Source: Betaproteobacteria bacterium (GTDB lineage: Bacteria; Verrucomicrobiota; Verrucomicrobiia; Methylacidiphilales; UBA1321). From it: a stretch of DNA of 36,665 bases. Positions within the stretch are counted from its first letter, which is position 1; the number at the start of each line of letters is the position of its first letter. A program made the position numbers and the translations under genes. The stretch is from positions 1 to 36,665 of the forward strand of contig CAJCIA010000036.1 in NCBI GenBank assembly GCA_903970275.1. The letters are read 5' to 3'. The notes under the pieces are model-generated. The model was not told the origin of the DNA and ran no database searches. It saw only the letters and a list, made by a program, of their open reading frames with translations. Below are positions 17,887 to 27,218 of the stretch, in pieces.

Positions 17887-19146
17887 CTACAACTTCCGAC
17901 CGAGGCTCTCCTCCAGGATCGTGCAGGCGGCGGCCACGCCGTCGCCACGCTTGATGCGGCCGCCAATCTTCCGCGCGTGCGTGGGTGCCGCGCCGGCCAG
18001 CAGGCGGTCCAGGGCACGCGCCATGGTGGCGGCGTTTCGCTCGGCGGGCCGGACCAACTCGGCGGCGCCAAGTTCCACCAGCCGGCACGCGTTGTTCGGC
18101 TGGTCGAATGCGAACGGGACGGCAACGGACGGCAGACCCGCGCGAAGAGCATGCGAAAGCGTGCCGATGCCGCATTGGTGCACCACCGCGCGCGCACGCG
18201 GCATCACCAGTCCATAGGGCGCGTAGTTGGCGGCGAGCACGTGCGACGGCAGCTGGCGCGGCCGGTTCTCCTCCGCACCGACGAGCAGCAATCCACGCAG
18301 CCTCCGCATGCGACAGACCTCCGTGGCCTCCTCATAAAACTGTCCGGGATTTCGCGATGCCGTGGAACCAAGGGTGAACAGGACCGGCGGTTCGCCCGCC
18401 GCGAGAAAGACTTCGATCTCCGGCGCAAGCGTGGCGCCGGGCGGATCGAAGAAGCAGAACCCGGCCTGCTTTTTCTCGGCGCCCCAATCCGGCGCCGGCG
18501 CGGCAAAGTGGCGGCTGTAGAGCTGAAGATTGAGCAGCCGTGAATGCGCGCCAAAAACGGCGTCGCGGATGGGAGCGAGCCCCTGCTCGCGGCGCAGTTG
18601 GTTGACCAACGGATCGACCATCCGGCTGGTGATCATCCGGCCGGCGCTCCAGATGATGCGATTGCGCATCCGCGCGACCGCGCCACGACCGGGCCGGCCA
18701 AATTGAGCGCCGGGTAGCGAGTAGGCCGAGGGCACCACGCCCGGCGCCAGCGTCACCGTTACCCACGGCTTGCCCGCGCGTTCCGCCGCGATCGCGGCGG
18801 GAAATGCGAAATGATGCGCGATCACGACGTCGTGCCGTGGAACTTCCTCGCGCAGCGCGGCGAGCAATGGAGGAAAACTCGGCGCGATGACCTCGCGCAC
18901 CAAGGCGTGCAGCGAGGGAATGCCGCCCCAGCGGCTGGAGAGAATCTCCGGGTGGCGGCGCAGCAGGTCACCACGCGGCGGCTCGGCCGTGGCGACAAAA
19001 CGAAGGCCGGCAGACGCGGTGTCGTCGGCCCATTCCGGATGACCGACGATCGTGACTTCGTGTCCGCGCGCAACCAGTCCGCGGCCCAGGGCGAGGAAGG
19101 GATGCAGGTCGCCGCGCGAGCCCCAGGAAGTCAGCAGCCAGCGCAT
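17887..19146 (-). CDS. GT1/MGT-type glycosyltransferase
   Basis: A 419-residue GT-B fold enzyme. The N-terminus (LLTSWGSRGDLHPFLALGRG) is the acceptor-side start of UGT/MGT-type transferases such as sterol or rhamnolipid glycosyltransferases. The C-terminal donor site has VLFTLGSTASRNPGQF, HQCGIGTLSHALRAGLP and FAFDQPNNACRLVELGA, in the positions of the UDP-sugar signature. The sugar and acceptor are unknown. The ATG at 19146 shares its first base with the end of the aguA TGA, so translation is probably coupled to aguA. It lies 91 bases before ubiE. Confidence 0.85.
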   Translation of the reverse strand: MRWLLTSWGSRGDLHPFLALGRGLVARGHEVTIVGHPEWADDTASAGLRFVATAEPPRGDLLRRHPEILSSRWGGIPSLHALVREVIAPSFPPLLAALREEVPRHDVVIAHHFAFPAAIAAERAGKPWVTVTLAPGVVPSAYSLPGAQFGRPGRGAVARMRNRIIWSAGRMITSRMVDPLVNQLRREQGLAPIRDAVFGAHSRLLNLQLYSRHFAAPAPDWGAEKKQAGFCFFDPPGATLAPEIEVFLAAGEPPVLFTLGSTASRNPGQFYEEATEVCRMRRLRGLLLVGAEENRPRQLPSHVLAANYAPYGLVMPRARAVVHQCGIGTLSHALRAGLPSVAVPFAFDQPNNACRLVELGAAELVRPAERNAATMARALDRLLAGAAPTHARKIGGRIKRGDGVAAACTILEESLGRKL

Positions 19147-20192
19147 CAGGCCTGCGCCGCCGGCTGCTGCTGCGTGATGCAGTGAAGCGCGCCCAAGCCC
19201 CAGATCAAGTCGAGCGACGGCCAGAGGATAACGCGACGCTGCGGGAAAAGCTCCTGCAGGATGGCCTGCGCTCGTTTGTCGTTCGGATGATCGAAGCCAG
19301 GCATGAGGACAACGCCATTCGCGATGTAGAAGTTGGCGTAGCTGGCAGGGAGACGCTGGCCCTCGCGCTCGATCACGCCGGGCGTGGGCAGTTCCACGAT
19401 GCGCCACGGTCGGCCCTCCGGCGTGCGCATGGCATCGAGTCGTGTGCGGTTCTCGCGCAGGCGCTCGTAGTTCTCGTCCTGCGGGTCCTCCTCGACGATG
19501 GTGGCCAGCGTCGTCGCATCGGTAAAGCGCGTCAGGTCGTCGATGTGACCGTCCGTGTCGTCGCCCACAATACCGTCGCCGAGCCAAAGGATCTGCTCCA
19601 CGCCCAGGAACTCGCGCAGGTTCCCCTCGATCTGCGCGCGCGACAGCTCCGGGTTGCGGTTGGGATTGAGCAGGCACGCCTCCGTGGTCAGCAGCGTGCC
19701 GGCACCATTCACCTCGATCGAGCCACCCTCCAGGATCATCGGCGGCGAAAAAAGCGGCAGGTTAAGCAGCTTGGCGACATGCTGCGGCACGGCGTCGTCG
19801 AGATCGCACGGCGGATACTTGCCGCCCCACGCATTATACTGCCAATCCACCACGGCAAGGCCGTCGGTGTTGCGCACGAAGATTGGACCGTGATCGCGGC
19901 ACCACGGTTCGTAGGCGGGAAAGGGATGCAGATGAATCCGCGTGCCGAGCGGCGCATCCTCCTTCTTCAACGCCGCGCGGATGTCCACCTCGTGCGCTTC
20001 GTCAAAGACGTTGATGTGCACGAGCTCGTTTTCGGCCAGCGTCTTGGCCAGCCGCGCCCACATCGCGGGAATGTTCTCAAAGGCGTCCGGGAAGCTGATG
20101 CCGGCCTCGCGCGGCCAGGTCAGCCACGTGGCGTCATGGCGTTCCCACTCGGCGGGCATGCGGTAGCCCAGGGCGCGCGGCGTCGCGTTCAT
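19146..20192 (-). CDS. aguA: Agmatine deiminase
   Basis: A 348-residue enzyme of the porphyromonas-type peptidyl-arginine deiminase family that turns agmatine into N-carbamoylputrescine plus ammonia. It has WLTWPREAG near the N-terminus, the CRDHGPIFV segment, an ILEGGSIEVNG strand, the catalytic-site DDTDGHIDD, and the C-terminal nucleophile Cys338 in GALHCITQQQP. The length is normal. Its stop overlaps the next gene by one base, and the partner amidase gene ends 9 bases before it. Together they convert agmatine to putrescine. Confidence 0.93.
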   Translation of the reverse strand: MNATPRALGYRMPAEWERHDATWLTWPREAGISFPDAFENIPAMWARLAKTLAENELVHINVFDEAHEVDIRAALKKEDAPLGTRIHLHPFPAYEPWCRDHGPIFVRNTDGLAVVDWQYNAWGGKYPPCDLDDAVPQHVAKLLNLPLFSPPMILEGGSIEVNGAGTLLTTEACLLNPNRNPELSRAQIEGNLREFLGVEQILWLGDGIVGDDTDGHIDDLTRFTDATTLATIVEEDPQDENYERLRENRTRLDAMRTPEGRPWRIVELPTPGVIEREGQRLPASYANFYIANGVVLMPGFDHPNDKRAQAILQELFPQRRVILWPSLDLIWGLGALHCITQQQPAAQA

Positions 20193-20201
20193 CGGCGGCG
20201 G

Positions 20202-21092
<891 letters not shown>

Positions 21093-21240
21093 GGCGCGGA
21101 ATGTAGTACCGATCCGCCGAAGATGCCAGAACCGGGGTGTGACTTTTTTACGGGCCGGCGTCGCGGCGAAGCGAGAACCGGTGTTGGTCTCTCGACTTCG
21201 CTGCGCTGTCCTCAGGCTGGCGAGGGATGGGGGAAGGAGA

Positions 21241-21323
21241 GAATTACTGGAGACAGACGGAATGAACGGGATGGCTCCTGTTTCTTTTCTCTATTCCGTC
21301 ATCTTCGTTGTTCCCTGTAATTC
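21241..21323. repeat. Nested inverted repeat in the lpxD-aguB gap
   Basis: Two nested pairs of arms. GAATTACTGG (21241-21250) pairs with CCTGTAATTC (21314-21323) with one T-T mismatch, and GACGGAAT (21256-21263) pairs perfectly with ATTCCGTC (21293-21300). The gap (21093-21388) has no gene. The element's base use (runs such as TTTCTTTTCTCT) differs from its GC-rich surroundings. It may be a small non-coding mobile remnant or a transcription stop after lpxD. Confidence 0.6.
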
Positions 21324-21337
21324 CATCCTTAGTCGGC

Positions 21338-21363
21338 TCCGTCGCCCGGAGGTCGACGGCTAC
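21338..21363 (-). repeat. Single GTAG-headed palindrome (REP-like family A)
   Basis: Read on the minus strand it begins GTAGCCGTCGACCTCCGGGC and ends GACGGA. The core pairs CCGTCG with CGACGG, one A-G mismatch, then CC with GG around a 3-base loop. It is the same unit as the pair at 25999-26080 and the diverged copy at 33744. It lies 25 bases after lpxD. Confidence 0.7.
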
Positions 21364-21388
21364 CGCGAATCGTTGAGGATGACAGGCT

Positions 21389-22441
21389 TTACTTTGGGGT
21401 TTCTCCAGAGGGTCCGCCGAGCTGGCGCACTTTTTCCTCCAACGCCTTCAGGCGCTCGAAGAGTTCCGGCAGCCGGCCCTCGAGCACCTCGATCTTGAGC
21501 GCCTCGCGGATGGGCCGCGCGTGACGGCCGTAGAAAGTGACGCCGGCGGGCACATTTTTGGTGATGCCGGACTGCGCGGTGACAGTCGCGCCGTCGCCGA
21601 CATGGATGTGCCCGGCAAGGCCCACCTGCCCGGCCAGCACCACGCCACGACCGAGAGTCGTGCTGCCCGAGATGCCGGTCTGCGCCACCACGATCGACAT
21701 CGGGCCGATGACCACGTTGTGGGCGATCATGACGAGGTTGTCGATCTTCGCCCCGGCTCCAATGTGCGTCTTGCCGAAACGCGCGCGATCCACCGTGCTG
21801 TTGGCGCCGATTTCCACGTCGTCGTCGATCTGCACGATGCCGGTGTGCACGATCTTGACGTGGCGGCCGTCGCGGAACTCGTAGCCGAAGCCATCGCCGC
21901 CGATGACCACGCCGCTGTGCAGGATGACGCGCGAGCCGATGACGCAGCGTTCGCGGATCGAGACGAGAGGATGCACCAGGACGTGCTCGCCGATCGTCGT
22001 CTCCGCGCCCACCACGCTGCCCGCACCAATGACCGTACCGGCGCCGAGTCGGACCTTGGCGCCGATCACCGCGTTGGGCTGGATACTGACCCCTTCACCC
22101 AGATGCGCGTCTGGCGCGACCACGGCGGAAGGATGCACGCCTGGCTCAAACTGGATCGGCGGCGGTGCAAAAATCTGCGCGATGTGAGCAAACGCCGCGC
22201 TGGGTGACTCGACTTGGATGAGCGTGCCGCCGAGCTGGCAGGCTTCGTCGCGGGAGACGAGGATCGCACCCGCCCGGCTTTCGCGGGCCAGCTTCTCGTA
22301 CTTGGAGTTGGCGAGAAACGAAATCTCCGAGGGGCCAGCCTCGCGCAGGTCGTTGACGCCCGTGATGGCCGTCCCGGCGCCTTCCCCCACGATAGTCCCG
22401 CCCACCTGCCGGGCGAGGGAATGGACCGTGTGCGCCGTCAC
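21389..22441 (-). CDS. lpxD: UDP-3-O-(3-hydroxyacyl)glucosamine N-acyltransferase
   Basis: A 350-residue trimeric acyltransferase adding the second acyl chain in lipid A synthesis. The N-terminal uridine-binding domain (SLARQVGGTIVGEG, ISFLANSKYEKLA) precedes a left-handed beta-helix of hexapeptide repeats (GVHPSAVV, LGEGVSIQPNAVIG, LGAGTVIGAGSVVG). Substrate-site GGDGFGYEFRDG and the catalytic His in MIAHNVVIG are present. A C-terminal helix follows (GRLPELFERLKALEEKVRQL). The start is a GTG, 27 bases after the Skp-like gene. It completes the bamA-skp-lpxD gene order common in Gram-negative bacteria. Confidence 0.93.
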   Translation of the reverse strand: MTAHTVHSLARQVGGTIVGEGAGTAITGVNDLREAGPSEISFLANSKYEKLARESRAGAILVSRDEACQLGGTLIQVESPSAAFAHIAQIFAPPPIQFEPGVHPSAVVAPDAHLGEGVSIQPNAVIGAKVRLGAGTVIGAGSVVGAETTIGEHVLVHPLVSIRERCVIGSRVILHSGVVIGGDGFGYEFRDGRHVKIVHTGIVQIDDDVEIGANSTVDRARFGKTHIGAGAKIDNLVMIAHNVVIGPMSIVVAQTGISGSTTLGRGVVLAGQVGLAGHIHVGDGATVTAQSGITKNVPAGVTFYGRHARPIREALKIEVLEGRLPELFERLKALEEKVRQLGGPSGETPK

Positions 22442-22468
22442 AAGCGGAAAGCGGCCGCGCGTTCCCGC

Positions 22469-23083
22469 CTAGTGGGTGGCGGGGGCTGCCGGTGCCGCGC
22501 CTGCGGCGGCCGTGGCCGGCGCGCTTGCGTTCAACTGCTTGACGATCGCGTCGGTAATGTCGGGCAGCTTGCCGGAGCTAAAGAGAATAATGGGCACCCC
22601 GCTCGCGGCCGAGGCTGACGACTTGTCGATGACCATGTCAAAGCCCTGCGGGCCGGAGTAGTCGTTGATGACCTTCGTAATCTCGTCGACCACTTCCTTG
22701 CGGCGGCGGATCAACTCGTCCTTGAGCTCGTTGCTGCGCTCGGTGCGGAATTCCTCGATCTGGCGCTGGGCAGCCTGCAGGTCGGCGCCGCGCTGGTCGC
22801 GGGCCTTTTGCTTTTCCTGGCGGGCTTCGGCGGAAAGCGTCTGGTCGTGCGCCTGCTGGTCGAGCTTCTGCACCTCGTCGCCGATGCGCTGGTAATCCGC
22901 CACCTTATCCTGAAGTTCCTTCTGCGCTTCGTCCTGCTTCTCCTTCAGGTGGGTCTGGATTTCCTTGGTCTTGTAGTAGCCGTCAAACGCCTTGCTCAGG
23001 TCGACCGTGGCCACCTTGAGATCGGCCGTGGCCAGCGAGACAGGAACAAAAAAGAGGAGCGCGAGGAACGAAAGCTTTTTCAT
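22469..23083 (-). CDS. skp: OmpH/Skp-family periplasmic chaperone
   Basis: A 204-residue protein with a signal peptide (MKKLSFLALLFFVPVSLATA). A short beta segment follows (LKVATVDLSKAFDGYYKT), then about 100 residues of charged coiled coil (QKELQDKVADYQRIGDEVQKL onward), the long tentacles of a Skp trimer. FDMVIDKSSASAASGVPIIL closes the body. The tail is Ala/Pro-rich (ASAPATAAAGAAPAAPATH). Skp carries unfolded outer-membrane proteins to the Bam machine. It lies 18 bases after bamA and 27 before lpxD. Confidence 0.88.
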   Translation of the reverse strand: MKKLSFLALLFFVPVSLATADLKVATVDLSKAFDGYYKTKEIQTHLKEKQDEAQKELQDKVADYQRIGDEVQKLDQQAHDQTLSAEARQEKQKARDQRGADLQAAQRQIEEFRTERSNELKDELIRRRKEVVDEITKVINDYSGPQGFDMVIDKSSASAASGVPIILFSSGKLPDITDAIVKQLNASAPATAAAGAAPAAPATH

Positions 23084-23101
23084 GATGAGCGGGCAAGATT
23101 T

Positions 23102-25783
23102 TCAAAATTGGTATCCCACGTCAAAGCTAAACTTGCCGGAACTGTGGTTGTAACCTTGGTCTTTGTAAGGAATAGCGTAATCAAGCCGGAGAGGCCCGAT
23201 AGGGAGGTTGAGTCGCACGCCCACACCCGCGGCTGCATCCAGTTCGTCCCAGGCATCCTCGTAGTGAAACGCCCGCGCATCCAGGAAACCGGCATCGGTG
23301 AAGATGGCGCCGCGCACCCGTTCCATGATCGGGAACGTGAGCTCGAGGTTGCCGTAGGCCATGGTATCGCCGCCGAGCGGGATTCCGTTTTCATCCACCG
23401 GACCGATGTCACGGTTGCTGAAGCCGCGCACCGAGCGTGAGCCGCCGATGAAGAAGCGGTCAAAGAGCGGAACTTCCTTGCTGTCGCCGTAGTAGTCGAC
23501 GTCGCCGGTCGCGCCCGCAATGGTCAGGATCAGGTCGTCCGGCAGCAGGATGTAGTGCTGGGCGTCAGCCTGGAACTTGTAGATGTTGGTCTGCCCGAAA
23601 AGCGGCCCGCCCGCGAACTCGGCGGAGACGTCCGCGTGGGTGCCGTGCCGCGTCAGGAGCACGCTGTCACGCGTGTCATACGTCATGCCCAGCGTGATCG
23701 AGCTGTCGCTGCGGTTGCCCTCTTCCATCAGCAGCTGGGGCGATGATTCCGGATTGAAGTCGTACAGGTCGTACTGCTGGATGGTGTATGTGATCGATCC
23801 TGCCCAGAACTGGCCGAAGGCGCGCGCCAGGCTGACGGAGGCTCCGTAGTTCTCCTGGCTATACTCGTAATCGTTGCTGGAGGAGTCGAAGACGCTGCTG
23901 TTGTTGAAGTCGTAGTTGTGGAAGAACAGGTTGTAGCCCAGCGCCAGCCGCTGCTCGAGGAACCAGGGTTCCTTGAACTCGACCTCCACGTCCTGCCGGT
24001 CGATGCCGTACTGCAGGCGCACGCGGAACTTTTCGCCGCCACCCGTGAAGTAGGGGAAGTTGAACAAATCGAAGTTGCCCTGCGTGATCTCGACGAAGCC
24101 CAGCAGTGAATCAACCGAGCTGAAGCCCGCGCCGAAGGTGATCGAGCCGGTGCGCTTTTCCTCGACCGTGACCACCATGTTCTTGCGGTTGGGGACGGTG
24201 GTATCCTGCGGCGAGATGTCGACCTTCTCGAAGTACTGCAAATTTTCCAGCCGCTTCTGGCTCTGGTCGGCCTGCACGCTGTCGTAGATCTCGCCCGGCT
24301 TGTTGGCCAGCTCGCGGCGGATGACCTTGTCCTTGGTGCGGTTGTTGCCTTGGATGATGATCTGCTCGACGTAGGACTGCGACTTTTCGACGATCTGATA
24401 GAGGATGTCGATCTTGCCGCTGTCCACGTTGGCCTGGCGGATCGGCGTCACCTCGCGGTCGATGTAACCGCGGACGCCATAGAGATCCATGATGCGCTGC
24501 ACGTCATTTTCCAGCGTGGGCAGTTCCTTGTTCGGCTGCTTGCCGTCCGGCGTGTAGGCGCGCGGCGAGTAAACGGAACCTTCCGTCATGCGAATGACCT
24601 TGAACGGGGCGGTGGTGCCCGGCGGCGTGTAGACCCGCAATTGCTCCTTGGTGTAGACGGTGTTGCCGGTGAAATCGATCTTGCCGACGGTGTACTGGAT
24701 GCCCTCGAAGATGGTGATCGTCACCTGCATCTGGTTCTTCGCGTCGCGCGTGTACTTCACGTCCTTGACCGACATGTCGATGTAGCCCTTGCTATTATAA
24801 TAGTCGCGCAGGTTGACGAGGTCTTGGCGGAACTGGTCCTCCTTGTAGAGGCCGGACTTGTCGATGAAGGAGATGATGTCCTTCTTCTTCGTCTTCATTA
24901 CCTTGCGCAGTTCCTTCGTCGTCAGATGGTCGTTGCCGACAAAGTTGATCGCAGTGACGAAGGCCCGCTCGCCTTCCACAATGTTGAAAGTCACGACCGA
25001 GCGCCCGAATTCCTCGTTGGTGTCGATTTTGTAGCTGACCTGCACCTGGTCGTAGCCCTTGCCCAGGTAATAGTCCTTCAGCTTGTCGGCATCGTCGGAG
25101 ACCTGCTGCTCTGAAAGCGGCTCGCCGATCTTCGACTTGATCTCCTTCTTGAGCCGCGAAAGCTTGATCTTCTTCGACCCGTTGATGACGACCTGCTTCA
25201 CCAGCGGCTTCGGCTGCACGATGACGTTCACTTTCACGCCGTCGCTCATCGGCTCGTCCTTGATCGCCAGGTTGGTGAAAAAGCCCGTGGCGTACAGGTT
25301 GCGCACATCCTCTTCCACCGCGGCGGCCGAATAGACGTCGCCCACCGTGGTGCGCATGTTGGAAAGGATGACCGCCTGCGAGACGGTCTTCGGCCCAATG
25401 AACTGGATGTCGACCGCGCGGACAATGGGACCCTGGGTCTCCGTGGCGGCCTGCTCGTCCGGCGCGGTGACGAGCTTGCGGTTGCGATGGCTCGGCGTGG
25501 CGGAATTCGCGCCCTGGTCGGGTGCTGGCGTGGCGGTCTGCGCGCCAGGCGTGCCGAGGTCGCCGGAAACGGGCTGGGAACCGCTGGCAGGAACGGCTGG
25601 CGCCGCGTCGGCAGGCGTGGCGGGAGCGGCACTCGGGCTGGCATCCGCCGGCTGGGCGGGAGTGGCGTTGGAGTCAGCGGCCGACTGGGGGTAGGCGCCG
25701 TTAAAGGGAATGAGACCCAAAACGATCAGCGCCAAGGCACGAGCAAAAATGGAATGGCGCAGTCGTTTTGGAAATTCTTTCAA
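23102..25783 (-). CDS. bamA: Outer-membrane assembly factor BamA
   Basis: About 893 residues from a TTG at 25783, which gives a normal signal peptide (MKEFPKRLRHSIFARALALI, cut near AYPQSAA) behind a good ribosome site. An Ala/Pro-rich linker of ~90 residues precedes the POTRA repeats (VRAVDIQFIG; VKQVVINGSKKIK; VTAINFVGNDHL; YTVGKIDFTGN; VEQIIIQGNNRT). The 16-strand barrel starts near RTGSITFGAGFSS. Loop 6 carries the conserved VRGF (GGSRSVRGFSNRDIGP). The chain ends in the beta-signal FSFDVGYQF with a terminal Phe. BamA folds beta-barrel proteins into the outer membrane. It is first in the bamA-skp-lpxD operon. Confidence 0.93.
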   Translation of the reverse strand: MKEFPKRLRHSIFARALALIVLGLIPFNGAYPQSAADSNATPAQPADASPSAAPATPADAAPAVPASGSQPVSGDLGTPGAQTATPAPDQGANSATPSHRNRKLVTAPDEQAATETQGPIVRAVDIQFIGPKTVSQAVILSNMRTTVGDVYSAAAVEEDVRNLYATGFFTNLAIKDEPMSDGVKVNVIVQPKPLVKQVVINGSKKIKLSRLKKEIKSKIGEPLSEQQVSDDADKLKDYYLGKGYDQVQVSYKIDTNEEFGRSVVTFNIVEGERAFVTAINFVGNDHLTTKELRKVMKTKKKDIISFIDKSGLYKEDQFRQDLVNLRDYYNSKGYIDMSVKDVKYTRDAKNQMQVTITIFEGIQYTVGKIDFTGNTVYTKEQLRVYTPPGTTAPFKVIRMTEGSVYSPRAYTPDGKQPNKELPTLENDVQRIMDLYGVRGYIDREVTPIRQANVDSGKIDILYQIVEKSQSYVEQIIIQGNNRTKDKVIRRELANKPGEIYDSVQADQSQKRLENLQYFEKVDISPQDTTVPNRKNMVVTVEEKRTGSITFGAGFSSVDSLLGFVEITQGNFDLFNFPYFTGGGEKFRVRLQYGIDRQDVEVEFKEPWFLEQRLALGYNLFFHNYDFNNSSVFDSSSNDYEYSQENYGASVSLARAFGQFWAGSITYTIQQYDLYDFNPESSPQLLMEEGNRSDSSITLGMTYDTRDSVLLTRHGTHADVSAEFAGGPLFGQTNIYKFQADAQHYILLPDDLILTIAGATGDVDYYGDSKEVPLFDRFFIGGSRSVRGFSNRDIGPVDENGIPLGGDTMAYGNLELTFPIMERVRGAIFTDAGFLDARAFHYEDAWDELDAAAGVGVRLNLPIGPLRLDYAIPYKDQGYNHSSGKFSFDVGYQF

Positions 25784-25787
25784 ATCT

Positions 25788-25795
25788 TCCCCTTC
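25788..25795 (-). promoter_or_regulatory. Ribosome binding site that decides the bamA TTG start
   Basis: On the minus strand, GAAGGGGA ends 4 bases before the TTG at 25783 (AAGGGG, then AAGAT, then TTG). The nearest upstream in-frame start codon would add 37 residues unlike a signal peptide, so the TTG is preferred. Confidence 0.65.
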
Positions 25796-25998
25796 ATGGT
25801 GAAAACAAAGACCTTGGGAACTGCGTTGATGCAGTTTCGGGCCGTCCACCTCCGTGTTGCGCAGGAATTTGGAGATGGCCTCCGGAAAGGTCAAGCGAAT
25901 ATCCGGTCGCCGGCTGTCGCCGGAAGGAAGGTTGAATTGTGGACAGTGCTGAGAGGGTTATGCGAGCGCATGATGGCGGTCGACCTTTCGCAGAACGA

Positions 25999-26080
25999 GT
26001 AGCCCTCGCGACCTCCGGGCGACGGACGGAACGCGACAGCGAGTCCTCACAGCGTCCGTCGCCCGGAGGTCGAGGGCTAC
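25999..26080. repeat. Inverted pair of GTAG-headed palindromes (family A)
   Basis: The left unit begins GTAGCCCTCG (25999) and runs to 26028. The right unit, on the other strand, occupies 26053-26080 and begins GTAGCCCTCGACC. The arms are complementary except for a 2-base insertion in the left one, with 24 unpaired bases between, so the whole can fold into one long hairpin. It lies in the 312-base gap between bamA and the alpha-E gene, 16 bases past the latter's stop, and could end its transcript. I see no gene in the rest of this gap. Confidence 0.8.
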
Positions 26081-26095
26081 CCCTGCATGTGCGCC

Positions 26096-27214
26096 CTAGC
26101 CCTGCTTCTGCGTCATGGTGCCGAGCGTCTGGGTCTGGCCCATGCTGGCCTGCTCCTGCGACATGGCAGGCGTGTCCTTCTTCGGCGGGGCGAGGGTGGC
26201 GGCTTGGTCGGAGGGGAGGACCGGCTCCGGCTCGGGCAGCTCGGCGGGCGGACAAAAGAGGTAGGTCTTATAGATGGCCTCGCCGATGCCGTTGAGCTTC
26301 ACCTGCGTCTCATCCATGTAACGGTGCATGCCGACCGTCTTGATGTCCTCGAGCGCGCTGAAGTTGAGCTCCGCCACAAGCCGGCCGGCCAGCTTTTCCG
26401 CCTGGTTCTTGTAGGCGGCATCGCGGCCGCCGGAGACGCGGCGCAGCGCGTCGTCCATGGCCTGCACGCAGGAGCGGATGGAGCGGGGAAAGAACTCGTT
26501 GAGGATGAGGAACTCCACCACCTTGTCCGGATCGACCTGTGCGACGTAGAACTTGCGGTAGGCGTCATGCGCGGAGCAACTGCGCAGGATGGCGCTCCAC
26601 TGCAGCGTGCCGCTGGTCTGCGACTTGGCCGGGGTGTTGATGAAGATCTCGTCGTGCGCGTCGAGGATGCGGGTGGTCATGTCCGCGCGCTCGAGGTACT
26701 TGCCGACCTGGATGAAATCCCAATCCTCGCCATGCGTCATGGTGCCGTCGGTGATGCCCTGGAAAAGCGCGGAGGCGTTCTTGATCTGGTTATAGAAATC
26801 GTAGGCGCCGGAACGGGCGATTTTCTTGGCGGTAAGCCCCTTGAGCGAGAGATAGGTGCGGTTGATCTCCTCCCACATCTCGAGCGAGATTTGCTCGCGC
26901 ACGTGCCGGGCGTTCTCGCGCGCGTTGGTCAGGCAGTTAAGGATGGAGTTCGGGTTCTTCGGGCTCAGCGTGAGGAACTCGATGACCGCCTCGCTGGTCG
27001 CGAGCTTGTGGTGCTGCTCGAAGTCGCCGTCGCCGGTGCTGCGCAGAACGGGCAGCCAAAGCGCCTCCTGTCCGGCCGCATCAAGCTTCGGCATGTCGAG
27101 CATGAGCTGCAGGTTGACGTCAAGGATGCGCGCGATGTTCTCCGCGCGCTCCACGTAGCGGCTCATCCAGTAAAGCGAGTCGGCGACCCGCGAGAGCATG
27201 ATGGTGGTGGGCAT
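26096..27214 (-). CDS. Alpha-E domain protein (DUF403)
   Basis: An all-helical protein of about 372 residues. It starts at MPTTIMLSRVADSLYWMSRY (27214); the second Met at 27199 begins the family's usual MLSRVADSLYWMSRYVERAE and is an equally good start. The conserved ER pairs (YVERAENIARILD; YLERADMTTRILD) are present. The last ~50 residues are a Pro/Gln/Thr-rich tail (PEPEPVLPSDQAA, TQTLGTMTQKQG). The family accompanies circularly permuted ATP-grasp proteins, as it does here with a gap of about 4 bases. A role in an unknown peptide or amide-bond forming pathway has been suggested by context; the biochemical activity is unknown to me. Confidence 0.85.
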   Translation of the reverse strand: MPTTIMLSRVADSLYWMSRYVERAENIARILDVNLQLMLDMPKLDAAGQEALWLPVLRSTGDGDFEQHHKLATSEAVIEFLTLSPKNPNSILNCLTNARENARHVREQISLEMWEEINRTYLSLKGLTAKKIARSGAYDFYNQIKNASALFQGITDGTMTHGEDWDFIQVGKYLERADMTTRILDAHDEIFINTPAKSQTSGTLQWSAILRSCSAHDAYRKFYVAQVDPDKVVEFLILNEFFPRSIRSCVQAMDDALRRVSGGRDAAYKNQAEKLAGRLVAELNFSALEDIKTVGMHRYMDETQVKLNGIGEAIYKTYLFCPPAELPEPEPVLPSDQAATLAPPKKDTPAMSQEQASMGQTQTLGTMTQKQG

Positions 27215-27218
27215 GAAA

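Noticed and set aside
17796-18197. N-terminal extension of UbiE to 368 residues
   Set aside because: The extra residues are an out-of-frame reading of the glycosyltransferase gene; the UbiE fold begins at MPATAADD (17795).
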